A stretch of 64,000 nt of DNA from Sphingopyxis sp. PET50 (lineage in GTDB: Bacteria > Pseudomonadota > Alphaproteobacteria > Sphingomonadales > Sphingomonadaceae). Of the stretch, positions 9,268-17,268 are shown one piece after another; the first letter of the stretch is position 1; every line of letters begins with the position of its first letter. The position numbers were made by a program, and so were the translations under genes. The stretch is taken from the NCBI RefSeq assembly GCF_025244705.1, contig NZ_CP104207.1, positions 248,001-312,000 on the forward strand, written 5' to 3'. Below the pieces are notes generated by a model, which worked only from the letters and a program-made list of their open reading frames with translations, made no database searches and had not been told where the DNA came from.

Positions 9268-10935
9268 TTAGCCGAACCGCGGAATCCCGCCCACGATTGT
9301 CTGCAGCACCTTTGCTTTTAACAGAGAATGCGAGTCAATATCAAAAAAATCGCTGTCCCAGACGACCAGGTCGGCGAGGAAGCCCGGCGCGATCAGCCCC
9401 ATCCGCTTTTCATTGAAGCCGGCATAGGCGCCTTCCTGCGTATAGCTGTGCATCGCCTGCGCCAACGTGACGCGCTGTTCGGGATGCCAGCCTTGCGGAT
9501 TCTTGCCGTCGAGCGTCTCGCGATTGACCGCGGCATCGAGCCCGGTGAGCGGATCGATCGGCGCGACGGGCCAGTCGGAGCCCATGCAGACATGCGCGCC
9601 CGAGCGGACGAGCGAACCAAAGGCGAAGCTGGTCTTCAGCCGCTCCTCGCCGATCCGGCGCACCGCCCAGCGGCCGTCGTCGATCGCGTGATAGGGCTGG
9701 ACCGATGCGACGATGCCCTGCTCCTTGAAGCGGGAAATCGCGTGCGGTTTCATATGCTGGACATGCTCGACGCGGAAGCGGCGGTCGCGTGGGCCGTTTG
9801 CCTTGGCGACGGCGGCCATGCTGTCGAGGACGATGTCGTTGGCCTCGTCGCCGATCGCGTGCGCGGTCACCTGAAGCCCTGCCTTGTCGGCGCCCTCGAT
9901 CCAGCGCCGCAGGTCGGCGGGATCGGTGACGACGATGCCGCGCGTCGCGGGATCGTCGGCATAGGGTTCGTAGAAGCGCGCGGTGCGCGAACCGAGCGAG
10001 CCGTCGAACACCACCTTGCACGCGCCCCACTGGACCCAGTCGTCGCCGCGCCCTTCGGCGCCGATCAGCGCGACCTGTGCCTCCCAGTCCTTGAGCGGCA
10101 GATAGTGGCGGAAACGCAGTCCGGTCTCGCCCTTGGCGCGCAGGCGGCGGGTCGATTCGAAGGTCGCGGTGTCGAGTTCGGTCGGATGGACCTGCGTCAC
10201 GCCCTTGCCGAGCGCGTGCGCGATCCCGTTGCGCGTCGCCGCGTCGATCTGCTCGGGCGTCGGCGCGGCGATCGCGCGCTGGACCAGATCCTTGGCGGCG
10301 TCCTTGACGATGCCCGTGGGCTCGCCGGCCTCGTCGCGTTCGATCACGCCGCCCGGCACGTCGGGAGTGTTGCGGTCGATGCCCGCGAGCTCCAGCGCCA
10401 GCGAGTTGAGCAGCAGCATGTGCAGGTCGTAGCGGATGACCGCGACGGGCGTGTCGGGCGTGACCGCGTCGATCCACGAGCGGTGCGGCATTTCGCCGCC
10501 CCAGCGGTCCTGGTCCCAGTTGCCGCCTTCGAGCCATTGCCCCTTCGGCAGCGCCTTCGCCGCCGCGGCGATCCGCTCGACGAATTCCTGGCGGTTGGCG
10601 GCGTCGCGCAGCGAGGGCTGCGAGAGCATCGTCGAGGCGATCACGAAATGGACGTGCGGATCGATGAAGCCCGGCGTGACGAAGGCGCCCTTGAGGTCGA
10701 CGACCCGCGTGTTCTTTCCGGTGCGCGCCCGCACGGCATCGCTGCCGATCGCGGCGATACGCTCACCGCGCACGCCGATCGCATCGGTCCGTAGGGCGGG
10801 GCCGGCACCTGTCCACACGCGGGCGTTGACATAGGCGGTATCCAGCGGCTCGCCGCCGCCCGCAAAGGCGCTGCGGGTCACGGCCGCCGCCGCGGTTCCG
10901 CCGGCGAGGGCGAGAAGGCTGCGGCGGCCGAGCAT
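9268..10935 (-). CDS. YtcJ-like metal-dependent amidohydrolase (Amidohydro_3), exported
   Basis: From ATG at 10935 the protein has 555 residues and starts with a twin-arginine-type leader (GRRSLLALAGGTAAAAV). The first metal pair is HVH in GFIDPHVHFVI. Other binuclear-site residues are in AHAIGDEAND, VEHVQHMKP and GSDWPVAPIDPL, and the C-terminus carries LIAPGFLADLVVWD. YtcJ/NfdA relatives hydrolyse N-formyl or other amide bonds; the substrate here is unknown. The start codon shares one base with the stop of the preceding small gene (TGATG), implying translational coupling. It belongs to the minus-strand group headed by the MocR regulator at 12984. Confidence 0.85.
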   Translation of the reverse strand: MLGRRSLLALAGGTAAAAVTRSAFAGGGEPLDTAYVNARVWTGAGPALRTDAIGVRGERIAAIGSDAVRARTGKNTRVVDLKGAFVTPGFIDPHVHFVIASTMLSQPSLRDAANRQEFVERIAAAAKALPKGQWLEGGNWDQDRWGGEMPHRSWIDAVTPDTPVAVIRYDLHMLLLNSLALELAGIDRNTPDVPGGVIERDEAGEPTGIVKDAAKDLVQRAIAAPTPEQIDAATRNGIAHALGKGVTQVHPTELDTATFESTRRLRAKGETGLRFRHYLPLKDWEAQVALIGAEGRGDDWVQWGACKVVFDGSLGSRTARFYEPYADDPATRGIVVTDPADLRRWIEGADKAGLQVTAHAIGDEANDIVLDSMAAVAKANGPRDRRFRVEHVQHMKPHAISRFKEQGIVASVQPYHAIDDGRWAVRRIGEERLKTSFAFGSLVRSGAHVCMGSDWPVAPIDPLTGLDAAVNRETLDGKNPQGWHPEQRVTLAQAMHSYTQEGAYAGFNEKRMGLIAPGFLADLVVWDSDFFDIDSHSLLKAKVLQTIVGGIPRFG

Positions 10936-11426
10936 CACTTCTTCGCCGCGGCCGGGGCCGGATTTTCGGCGCGCCACTTGTCGAGCCGACCGAGCCACTG
11001 CGCCGCGGAAAGCGGGCCATAGGTTTTGGAGTCGGTGTGTTCGGCGATATATTCGCGGATATAGACGAAATAGGCGGGCCCGCTCGGCAGACCGAGCTCC
11101 TTCTGCTTCCTTGCCATCGCCGCAAGCTGTTCGGGCGTCGGCGCCGCGCCGGTCGACGGCTTGAACAGGATCACGTCGAAGTCGGCGCCATTTTCATGAA
11201 AGAAAAGTTGCGTCGGCGGCAGGCCGGCGGCGGCATAGACCTGATCGCCGAGTGCGATCTGGCGGATGAATTCTTCCTGCTTGCCCGGCGCGAGCTTGAA
11301 GATTTCGAACCACGCCTCGGGCCACGCCTCATCCTCTGCGGCGGGCGGCGGCGAGGGCGTCTGCTGGGCAAGCGCCGGGCCGAGCGGCAGCGCGGCGGCG
11401 AGCAATAATGCGACACGATATTTCAT
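10935..11426 (-). CDS. Small secreted protein of unknown function
   Basis: A 163-residue protein with a clear signal peptide (MKYRVALLLAAALPLGPALA). The mature part is rich in aromatic residues and charge (AWFEIFKLAPGKQEEFIRQI). Its pattern of an amphipathic helix then strands hints at a ferredoxin-like or NIPSNAP-like fold, but I do not recognise a family with certainty. An AGGAGGG ribosome site precedes the ATG. It is translationally coupled to the amidohydrolase downstream, so it probably serves the same pathway. Confidence 0.7.
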   Translation of the reverse strand: MKYRVALLLAAALPLGPALAQQTPSPPPAAEDEAWPEAWFEIFKLAPGKQEEFIRQIALGDQVYAAAGLPPTQLFFHENGADFDVILFKPSTGAAPTPEQLAAMARKQKELGLPSGPAYFVYIREYIAEHTDSKTYGPLSAAQWLGRLDKWRAENPAPAAAKK

Positions 11427-11490
11427 GATTTTTCCCTCCTGGACGAGGATCAGGCTCTGCCCTCGTCATGGATCGGAAAACATCCAAGAT

Positions 11491-12984
11491 TCATGGGAGC
11501 AATGGGACCAGTGACCGGGTCAGCTCGGCCGCCTTGCGGAGCGCCGCCAGCGCCGTGCGCGCTTCATGCTGGTTCAGGCTGGCGAAACCGATGCGCAGCC
11601 CGCGCGGCGCGTCGTCGCTGCTCATGAACGAGCGCGAGGAAGCGAAGCGCAGGCCCATCGCGACGGCGCGCGTCTCCATCTGGTCGAGGTCGGTATCGTG
11701 AAAGCGCAGCCAGAAGGCGAGGCCGCCATCGGGCATGCGATAATCGACGATATCGCCCAGCGTGCGGTCGATCTCCGCGGCAAAGCCCTCGCGGCGCCTG
11801 GCATAGACCTGGCGAACCTTGCGCGCGTGGCGGCGCAGTTCGCCGCTTTCGATCAGTTCGGCGGCGGCATCCTCGGTCAGCGTATTGCCCATGCCGTCGG
11901 TCAGCGAGACCATGTGCGCGATCGCATCGATCACCGACGGCGGTGCGGCGATATAGCCGATACGCAGCGCGGGCAGCAGCAGCTTCGACATCGACCCGAC
12001 ATAGATGACATGGCTGGGTCCATAACCCGCCATCGGCAGCAGCGGCTGCGATTCGAAGTGAAACTCGTGATCATAATCATCCTCGATGATCGCAAAGCCG
12101 AACTGGCGCGCGAGCTCGAGCAGCTGCAGCCGCCGTTGCGGGCGCAGCGAGACGGTGGTCGGAAACTGGTGGTGCGGCGTGACGAATACCGCGCGCACGG
12201 CGTTGCGGCGGCAGGCGCGTTCGACCGCCTCGACGTCGATCCCTTCCTCGTCGAGGCCGACGGGCAGGACGTTCGCGCCCAGTGCCCGGAAAGCCGCGAC
12301 CGCGGGCTCATAAGTCACGGCCTCGACGATCACCGAATCGCCGGGGCGAACCAGCACATGCGCGGCGAGGAAGATGCCGTTCTGGCTACCGCGCGTGATG
12401 CAGATATTCTCCGCCGCGACGGGCAGGCCGCGCTGGCTCTTGAGCATCGTCGCGATGCTTTCGCGCAGCGCCGGCGATCCGCGCGGGTCACGATATTGAA
12501 AGCCGTTTTCCCGCGACGCGCGATGCGCCGCGGCCCGATAGGCGCGCGCGAGCAGCTCGGCCGGAAACAGGCGTCCGTCGGGCGCGCCCTCGTCGAGCTT
12601 GAGCCCCGGCCCCGACGGCAGCGCGAGCGGCCGTTCGGGCGGCGGGGCAAAGCGGTAGTCGATCACCGCATTGCTCATCGTCGCCTCGGCTTCGCCGTGC
12701 TGCCGCTTTACCGGCTCGGGCAGCGTCGTCGCGACCATCGTTCCGCGCGTGCCGACGGACGCGAGCCAGCCTTGCGCGATCAAATCCTCATAGGCGATGA
12801 CCACCGTCTTGCGGTTGACGCCCAATATCTGCGCGAATTCGCGGCTGGAGGGGAGGTAGGTGCCGGAGGTCAGCCGACCGCGTTCGATATCGCGGATCAG
12901 CGCCTGGATGATCTGCATATAGATGGGAACGTCGCGCGCCGGGTCGATCCGGTCCCCGAGGCTCACCTGCCATGGACGAAGCAT
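11491..12984 (-). CDS. MocR-family regulator: GntR winged helix fused to aminotransferase-like domain (copy 1)
   Basis: The 497-residue protein has a GntR DNA-binding domain at about residues 15-85 (IIQALIRDIERGRL, YLPSSREFAQILGVNRKTVV). A fold-type I aminotransferase domain follows from about residue 130. The PLP lysine is in YVGSMSKLLLPALRIGY, the cofactor aspartate in IIEDDYDHEFHFES, and NPHHQ-type contacts appear as TPHHQFPTTVSLR. MocR proteins use PLP or a PLP-amino acid adduct as effector and usually act on the divergent promoter. Here the divergent gene is the flavin-binding protein at 13151. A second, closely similar copy lies at 22464-23945. Confidence 0.9.
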   Translation of the reverse strand: MLRPWQVSLGDRIDPARDVPIYMQIIQALIRDIERGRLTSGTYLPSSREFAQILGVNRKTVVIAYEDLIAQGWLASVGTRGTMVATTLPEPVKRQHGEAEATMSNAVIDYRFAPPPERPLALPSGPGLKLDEGAPDGRLFPAELLARAYRAAAHRASRENGFQYRDPRGSPALRESIATMLKSQRGLPVAAENICITRGSQNGIFLAAHVLVRPGDSVIVEAVTYEPAVAAFRALGANVLPVGLDEEGIDVEAVERACRRNAVRAVFVTPHHQFPTTVSLRPQRRLQLLELARQFGFAIIEDDYDHEFHFESQPLLPMAGYGPSHVIYVGSMSKLLLPALRIGYIAAPPSVIDAIAHMVSLTDGMGNTLTEDAAAELIESGELRRHARKVRQVYARRREGFAAEIDRTLGDIVDYRMPDGGLAFWLRFHDTDLDQMETRAVAMGLRFASSRSFMSSDDAPRGLRIGFASLNQHEARTALAALRKAAELTRSLVPLLP

Positions 12985-12990
12985 TGGACC
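12983..12990. promoter_or_regulatory. ATTGGACC motif at the start of MocR copy 1
   Basis: The octamer ATTGGACC overlaps the start codon of this regulator. The same octamer abuts the start of the second MocR gene (23947-23954). A related TGGACC occurs at 13066-13071 in the divergent promoter region. I infer an operator element for autoregulation by the MocR pair. Chance conservation through related coding sequence is less likely, because the motif lies mostly upstream of the start codons. Confidence 0.4.
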
Positions 12991-13150
12991 GTCCTTTCTG
13001 CAATAAAATCGGCGCTTGCGGAACCAAGCCTAGCGCCAACCTCGCGGCTCCGCAATGGCATGCTGGACCATCGACCTTTTATGTATTGGTGCTTGTCGCA
13101 GCTCCAACGCTGGGAAAGAAGAGGGCCCTCAACTGCAGGTACAGGGGCGG

Positions 13151-13801
13151 ATGGACGAAGCTGAAGCGGCAACCGAATGGGCGAGGGATGGGGTCGGGAC
13201 GAAACTTCCCTTGTTCGAGCGGTTCAGCGATGCGGATGTCCGTGCGCTGATCGAGGCCCACCCTCTGGCGTGGGTCTGCGCCGGCGAAGGCGCCGCGATC
13301 GACGCCAGCCTGCTGCCGCTGATCCCGATATTCGACGCGGACGGCCAGCTGGTCGAACTGATCGGCCATATGATGCGGTCCAATCCGCTCCATGCGGCGC
13401 TGCAACGCGATCCGCGTGCGACGATCCTGTTCAGCGGCCCCGACGCCTATGTCAGTCCCGAGCATGCCGGGCGGCGCGACTGGGCCCCGACCTGGAACTA
13501 TGCGCAATTGCGCATCGGTACAGAGATCGTCATCGACGCGGGGCTGACCGAATATTCGCTGAAGATATTGATCGACGCGATGGAGGCGGGACGGCCCGAG
13601 CCCTGGGAGGTCGATGAGCTGGGACCGCGCTATCATGCGATGCTGGAGCGCATCATCGGCTTCCGCGCCCGCGTGACGGGCCTTTCGGGCAAATTCAAGC
13701 TGGGTCAGGACGAAGGCGCGGAAACGCTGCACCGGATTCTCGCCGCGCTTGATGGCGATGCGGTGACCGGCTGGATGCGACGGTTCAACGCCGGGCGCTG
13801 A
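13151..13801 (+). CDS. PaiB-like FMN-binding negative regulator/flavin protein
   Basis: The 216-residue product begins with a PaiB-type segment (FERFSDADVRALIEAHPLAW). It contains the hallmark YVSPEHAGRRDWAPTWNYAQ, which corresponds to the family's Y-V-S-P-x-W...VPTWNY flavin-binding motif. In Bacillus PaiB acts with PaiA in sporulation and protease control; in proteobacteria these are split-barrel FMN-binding proteins of unclear role. I chose ATG at 13151, behind CAGGGGCGG; the upstream extension to 13055 is not family-like. It is divergent from MocR copy 1 and is followed four bases later by the amidohydrolase operon. Confidence 0.8.
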   Translation: MDEAEAATEWARDGVGTKLPLFERFSDADVRALIEAHPLAWVCAGEGAAIDASLLPLIPIFDADGQLVELIGHMMRSNPLHAALQRDPRATILFSGPDAYVSPEHAGRRDWAPTWNYAQLRIGTEIVIDAGLTEYSLKILIDAMEAGRPEPWEVDELGPRYHAMLERIIGFRARVTGLSGKFKLGQDEGAETLHRILAALDGDAVTGWMRRFNAGR

Positions 13802-13819
13802 ACGATGGGGAGGGGAGCG

Positions 13820-16480
13820 ATGAAGGCAATTCGGTTCATGTCGGCGATTGCCGCAGGGGCGCTGCTGGCCGTGGCGCCTCCCGGCGCAGCGCAGCGCGCG
13901 GTGCCGACTCCGTGGCAGGAGGATCCCTTTCCCAGCACCTATCGCGCGCCGCCGCCCGACGACATGCTGCTGCGCGGCGCGACCATCCTCGACGGCGCGG
14001 GCGGGCGGATCGACGGCGGCGACGTGCTGCTGCGCGGCGGAAAGATCGTCGCGGTGGGCAAGGGACTCGTCAATCCGGGGGTGCGCGAGGTCGATGCCAG
14101 GGGCCGCTGGGTGACGCCCGGCGTGATCGACGTCCACACCCATAACGGCACCTTCGTGCTGCCGCTCACCACCATCGATCGCATGGCGAGCGACGTGTCC
14201 GACGTCAGCGCGCCCAATGTCGCCGATACCTGGGTCGAAACCGCGGTCAATACCCAGGACATGGCCTTCGATCGCGCGCTCGCCAATGGCGTCACGACGA
14301 TGCAGATATTGCCCGGCTCCACCCCGATCTTCGCCGGCCGCTCGGTCGTGGTGAAGCCGGTTCGCGCGCCGACCGTGTCGGCGATGAAGGTTGCGGGGGC
14401 GGTCCAGGGCTTCAAGATGGCGTGCGGCGAAAATCCCAAGAGCTGGGGCGCCGAAAACGACAATGACGGACCGACCAGCCGCCAAGGCGTGATCGCCTAT
14501 ATGCGCCAGGCCTTCAGCGACGCGCGGGACTATAAGCGCGCGTGGGAGCGATACCGCGCCGGCACCGCCGCCGCCCCGAAGCGCGACCTGAAGCTGGAGG
14601 CACTGGCGGGCATTCTCGCGGGCGACATTCGCGTCAACCTCCATTGCTATCGCGCGGGCGATATCGAGGCGGTGCTCGATGTCGCCAAGGAGTTCGGGTT
14701 CCGGATCGGCGCGATCCATCATGCGACCGAAGCCTACAAGATTCCCGGTCAGCTCCCCGCGGCGGGCACCTGTTCGGCGGTCTGGGCCGACTGGTGGGGC
14801 TTCAAGATGGAGGCGCAGGACGCGGTGCGCGCCGAGGCGCCGCTGCTCGAACGCGCCGGGGCCTGCGTGATGATGCATTCGGATTCGGCCGCCGACGGCC
14901 AGCGGCTGAACATCGCGGCAGCCAAGGCCGCGGCGGCGGGACGGCGCATCGGTATCGACATTCCGCCCGAACAGATGATCCGCTGGACCACCAGCAACCC
15001 GGCGAAGCTGCTGGGGCTGGACACGCGCGTGGGCACGATCGCGCCGGGTTACCAGGCCGACGTCGTGCTGTGGTCGGGCGATCCGTTCAGCATCTACAGC
15101 AAGGCCGACCTCGTGCTGATTGACGGCGCGATCGCGTGGGACCGGTCGAAGCCCCCGCCGCCGTCCATATCCGACTTCGAGCTCGGCCGAGCAGGAGACG
15201 GTGCGATGAAAAGTCTTGCGATGCTGCTGGCGCTCGCCGCCACAAGCCCCGCTGCGGCGCAGACGCTCGCGGTGACCAATGCCGAGGCCTGGACGATGGA
15301 AGCGGACGAGCCGGTGCGAGGCGCGACCATATTGATCGAGGACGGGCGCATCCTGTCGGTGACGCCCGGCGGCGCGGTGCCCGAGGGCGCAACGGTGATC
15401 GACGCGCGCGGCAAGCCGGTGACGCCGGGCCTCGTCAATGCCGCGACCCAGATCGGGCTCGTCGAAGTGGCCTCCGCGCTCGATACGCGCGACGATGCCT
15501 CCACCGACGAGCGCAGCCCGGGGTTCGACGTCAGCCGCGCGCTCAACGGCAATTCGACGCTGGTGAGCCTCGCCCGCGCCGACGGTCTCACACGCGCGCT
15601 GATCTATCCGTCGCAGTCGCGCGCGGCGCCGCTGTCGGGCGAGCCGTCCTTCGCGCGGCTGCGCGATGGCGTGAACATCCTCGATCGGCCCGGCGTCGCG
15701 GTCTATGTCGTCATCGGCGGCGGCGCGTGGGACCGGCTCGGCGCGCGCGCCCAGCAATGGACGGCGCTTCGCAAGCTGCTCTCCGACGCGAAGCGCGCCG
15801 CCGCGCCGCCGCCCGCGCCGGAGAAAAAGGGAAAGGGCAAGGACAGGCCCGGGGGTCCGCCGCCGGGTGCCGGCGTCCCGCCCGGCGGCGACGCGTCCTT
15901 CGTCCAGATTGTGACGGGCAAACTGCCGCTCGCGATTCAGACCAACCGCGAATCCGATATTCGCCAGGCAGCGGCGCTCGCGCAGGAATTCGGCATCAGG
16001 GTGGTCATCGTCGGCGGCGCCGAAGCGTGGCGCGCGGCGGATGTGCTCGCCGCGGCGAAGGTCGCGGTGGTGCTCGACCCGCTCGCCAACCTGCCCTTCG
16101 CCTTCGATCAGGTCGGTACGCGACAGGACAATGCCGTCATCCTGACCCGCGCCGGCGTGCCGGTGGCCTTCGGCATGGCGGGCGGGATCATCCACATGAC
16201 CTATAATGCCGGCATGGCGCTGCGCGAGGGCGCGGGCCTGTCGGTCGCGAACGGGCTGACCTATGTCGAGGCGCTGCGCGCGGTGACGGTCAATCCGCTC
16301 AGCATCTGGGGCCGCGGCGGCGGCACGCTGGCGGAAGGCAGCGACGCCGATCTGGTGGTGTGGGATGGCGATCCGCTCGAGCCGTCCACCAATGCGGTCG
16401 CGGTGATCGTCGAGGGGCGGCAGGCATCGACCCGCTCGCGGCAGGATCTGCTCGCCGAACGGTACAAGGACGCGCGCTGA
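13820..16480 (+). CDS. Two amidohydrolases read as one fused frame (catalytic N-half, HxH-less C-half)
   Basis: The single open frame has 886 residues from ATG 13820. The first half (about residues 1-460) has a signal peptide, HTH in GVIDVHTHNGTF, AIHHATEAYK and MHSDSAADGQRL, so it looks like an active imidazolonepropionase/amidohydrolase-type enzyme. The second half starts with its own signal peptide (MKSLAMLLALAATSPAAAQ) behind a GGAG ribosome site. An exported protein with an internal signal peptide is not credible. At 15186-15192 the frame reads GCCGAGC; dropping one base creates a TGA that overlaps the internal ATG (ATGA). I therefore infer two coupled genes artificially fused. Substrate unknown; peptides or cyclic amides are likely from context. 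Confidence 0.75.
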   Translation: MKAIRFMSAIAAGALLAVAPPGAAQRAVPTPWQEDPFPSTYRAPPPDDMLLRGATILDGAGGRIDGGDVLLRGGKIVAVGKGLVNPGVREVDARGRWVTPGVIDVHTHNGTFVLPLTTIDRMASDVSDVSAPNVADTWVETAVNTQDMAFDRALANGVTTMQILPGSTPIFAGRSVVVKPVRAPTVSAMKVAGAVQGFKMACGENPKSWGAENDNDGPTSRQGVIAYMRQAFSDARDYKRAWERYRAGTAAAPKRDLKLEALAGILAGDIRVNLHCYRAGDIEAVLDVAKEFGFRIGAIHHATEAYKIPGQLPAAGTCSAVWADWWGFKMEAQDAVRAEAPLLERAGACVMMHSDSAADGQRLNIAAAKAAAAGRRIGIDIPPEQMIRWTTSNPAKLLGLDTRVGTIAPGYQADVVLWSGDPFSIYSKADLVLIDGAIAWDRSKPPPPSISDFELGRAGDGAMKSLAMLLALAATSPAAAQTLAVTNAEAWTMEADEPVRGATILIEDGRILSVTPGGAVPEGATVIDARGKPVTPGLVNAATQIGLVEVASALDTRDDASTDERSPGFDVSRALNGNSTLVSLARADGLTRALIYPSQSRAAPLSGEPSFARLRDGVNILDRPGVAVYVVIGGGAWDRLGARAQQWTALRKLLSDAKRAAAPPPAPEKKGKGKDRPGGPPPGAGVPPGGDASFVQIVTGKLPLAIQTNRESDIRQAAALAQEFGIRVVIVGGAEAWRAADVLAAAKVAVVLDPLANLPFAFDQVGTRQDNAVILTRAGVPVAFGMAGGIIHMTYNAGMALREGAGLSVANGLTYVEALRAVTVNPLSIWGRGGGTLAEGSDADLVVWDGDPLEPSTNAVAVIVEGRQASTRSRQDLLAERYKDAR
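15206..16480 (+). CDS. Amidohydrolase-like protein lacking the HxH metal motif (second half of fused frame)
   Basis: If translated from its own ATG this is a 424-residue exported protein. The position of the usual HxH reads TPGLVNAATQIGLVEV, so the first metal ligands are absent. The region after about residue 190 has a Lys/Pro/Gly-rich loop (PEKKGKGKDRPGGPPPGAG). The C-terminal beta-sandwich motif is normal (LAEGSDADLVVWDGDPL). Proteins of this type regularly follow a catalytic amidohydrolase in sphingomonads and xanthomonads, so I suppose a partner or non-hydrolytic subunit. Its end overlaps proC by one base (TGATG). Confidence 0.65.
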   Translation: MKSLAMLLALAATSPAAAQTLAVTNAEAWTMEADEPVRGATILIEDGRILSVTPGGAVPEGATVIDARGKPVTPGLVNAATQIGLVEVASALDTRDDASTDERSPGFDVSRALNGNSTLVSLARADGLTRALIYPSQSRAAPLSGEPSFARLRDGVNILDRPGVAVYVVIGGGAWDRLGARAQQWTALRKLLSDAKRAAAPPPAPEKKGKGKDRPGGPPPGAGVPPGGDASFVQIVTGKLPLAIQTNRESDIRQAAALAQEFGIRVVIVGGAEAWRAADVLAAAKVAVVLDPLANLPFAFDQVGTRQDNAVILTRAGVPVAFGMAGGIIHMTYNAGMALREGAGLSVANGLTYVEALRAVTVNPLSIWGRGGGTLAEGSDADLVVWDGDPLEPSTNAVAVIVEGRQASTRSRQDLLAERYKDAR

Positions 16481-17256
16481 TGGACGTGCTGCTCATCGGC
16501 TGCGGGCGGATGGGCGGCGCGATGGCGCGCGGCTGGACGGGCGCCTATCGCGTGCTGGTGTTCGATCCGATGCTCGCGGCGCTGCCGAAGGGCGCCGAAC
16601 GGGTCGACAGGCTGGAAGCGATTGATGCCGGCGGCGAGCTGGTGGCGGTGCTGGCGGTGAAGCCGCAGATGTTCGCCCCGATCGCGGAGACGCTGAGGCC
16701 GCTGGCGCGGCAGGGCGCGCTGTTCGTTTCGATCATGGCGGGTATCCCGCTGGCCCGGCTGGAAGCCGAACTCGGCAGCGGCCGTATCGTGCGCGCGATG
16801 CCGAACACCCCGGCGGCGATCGGCAAGGGGATCACGGCGGCGGTCGCCGGGCCGGGGCTGCGGGACGGCGACCGCGCGGCGGTCGATGCGCTGCTCGCCT
16901 CGACGGGCGCGCTGGTGTGGCTCGATGACGAGGGACAGATCGACGCAGTGACGGCGGTATCGGGCAGCGGCCCCGCCTATTTCTTCCGCTTCACCGAAGC
17001 GCTCGCGGCGGCGGGAGTGGAGGCGGGCCTGCCGCCCTCGCTCGCGATGCAGCTCGCACGGGCGACCTTCGGCGGCGCGGCCGCGCTGGCCGAGGCGGAC
17101 TCGGCCGGGCTTGGCGAGCTTCGGCGGCAGGTGACGAGCCCCGGCGGCACGACCGCGGCGGGGCTGGCCGAGATGGATACGGACGAGGCGATCGACCGGC
17201 TGGCGCGGGCGGTGGTCGCGGCGGCGGCGGCGCGCTCGCGCGAACTTGCCGGCTGA
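16480..17256 (+). CDS. proC: Pyrroline-5-carboxylate reductase
   Basis: The 258-residue enzyme reduces 1-pyrroline-5-carboxylate to proline with NAD(P)H. The Rossmann start is LLIGCGRMGGAMARGW, the nicotinamide loop is AVKPQ, and the family signature is SGSGPAYFFRF (residues about 163-173), followed by TSPGGTT. Length is normal for ProC. The start codon shares a base with the upstream stop. Placement inside an exported-amidohydrolase operon is unusual for a biosynthetic gene and suggests that a proline-like or cyclic imine intermediate is formed by this pathway. Confidence 0.9.
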   Translation: MDVLLIGCGRMGGAMARGWTGAYRVLVFDPMLAALPKGAERVDRLEAIDAGGELVAVLAVKPQMFAPIAETLRPLARQGALFVSIMAGIPLARLEAELGSGRIVRAMPNTPAAIGKGITAAVAGPGLRDGDRAAVDALLASTGALVWLDDEGQIDAVTAVSGSGPAYFFRFTEALAAAGVEAGLPPSLAMQLARATFGGAAALAEADSAGLGELRRQVTSPGGTTAAGLAEMDTDEAIDRLARAVVAAAAARSRELAG

Positions 17257-17268
17257 CAGGAGATGAGG

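Noticed and set aside
13079-16195. Minus-strand open frame of more than 1000 codons
   Set aside because: It is antisense to the PaiB-like and amidohydrolase genes, is Arg/His/Gly-rich, lacks family motifs and a signal, and arises from high GC.
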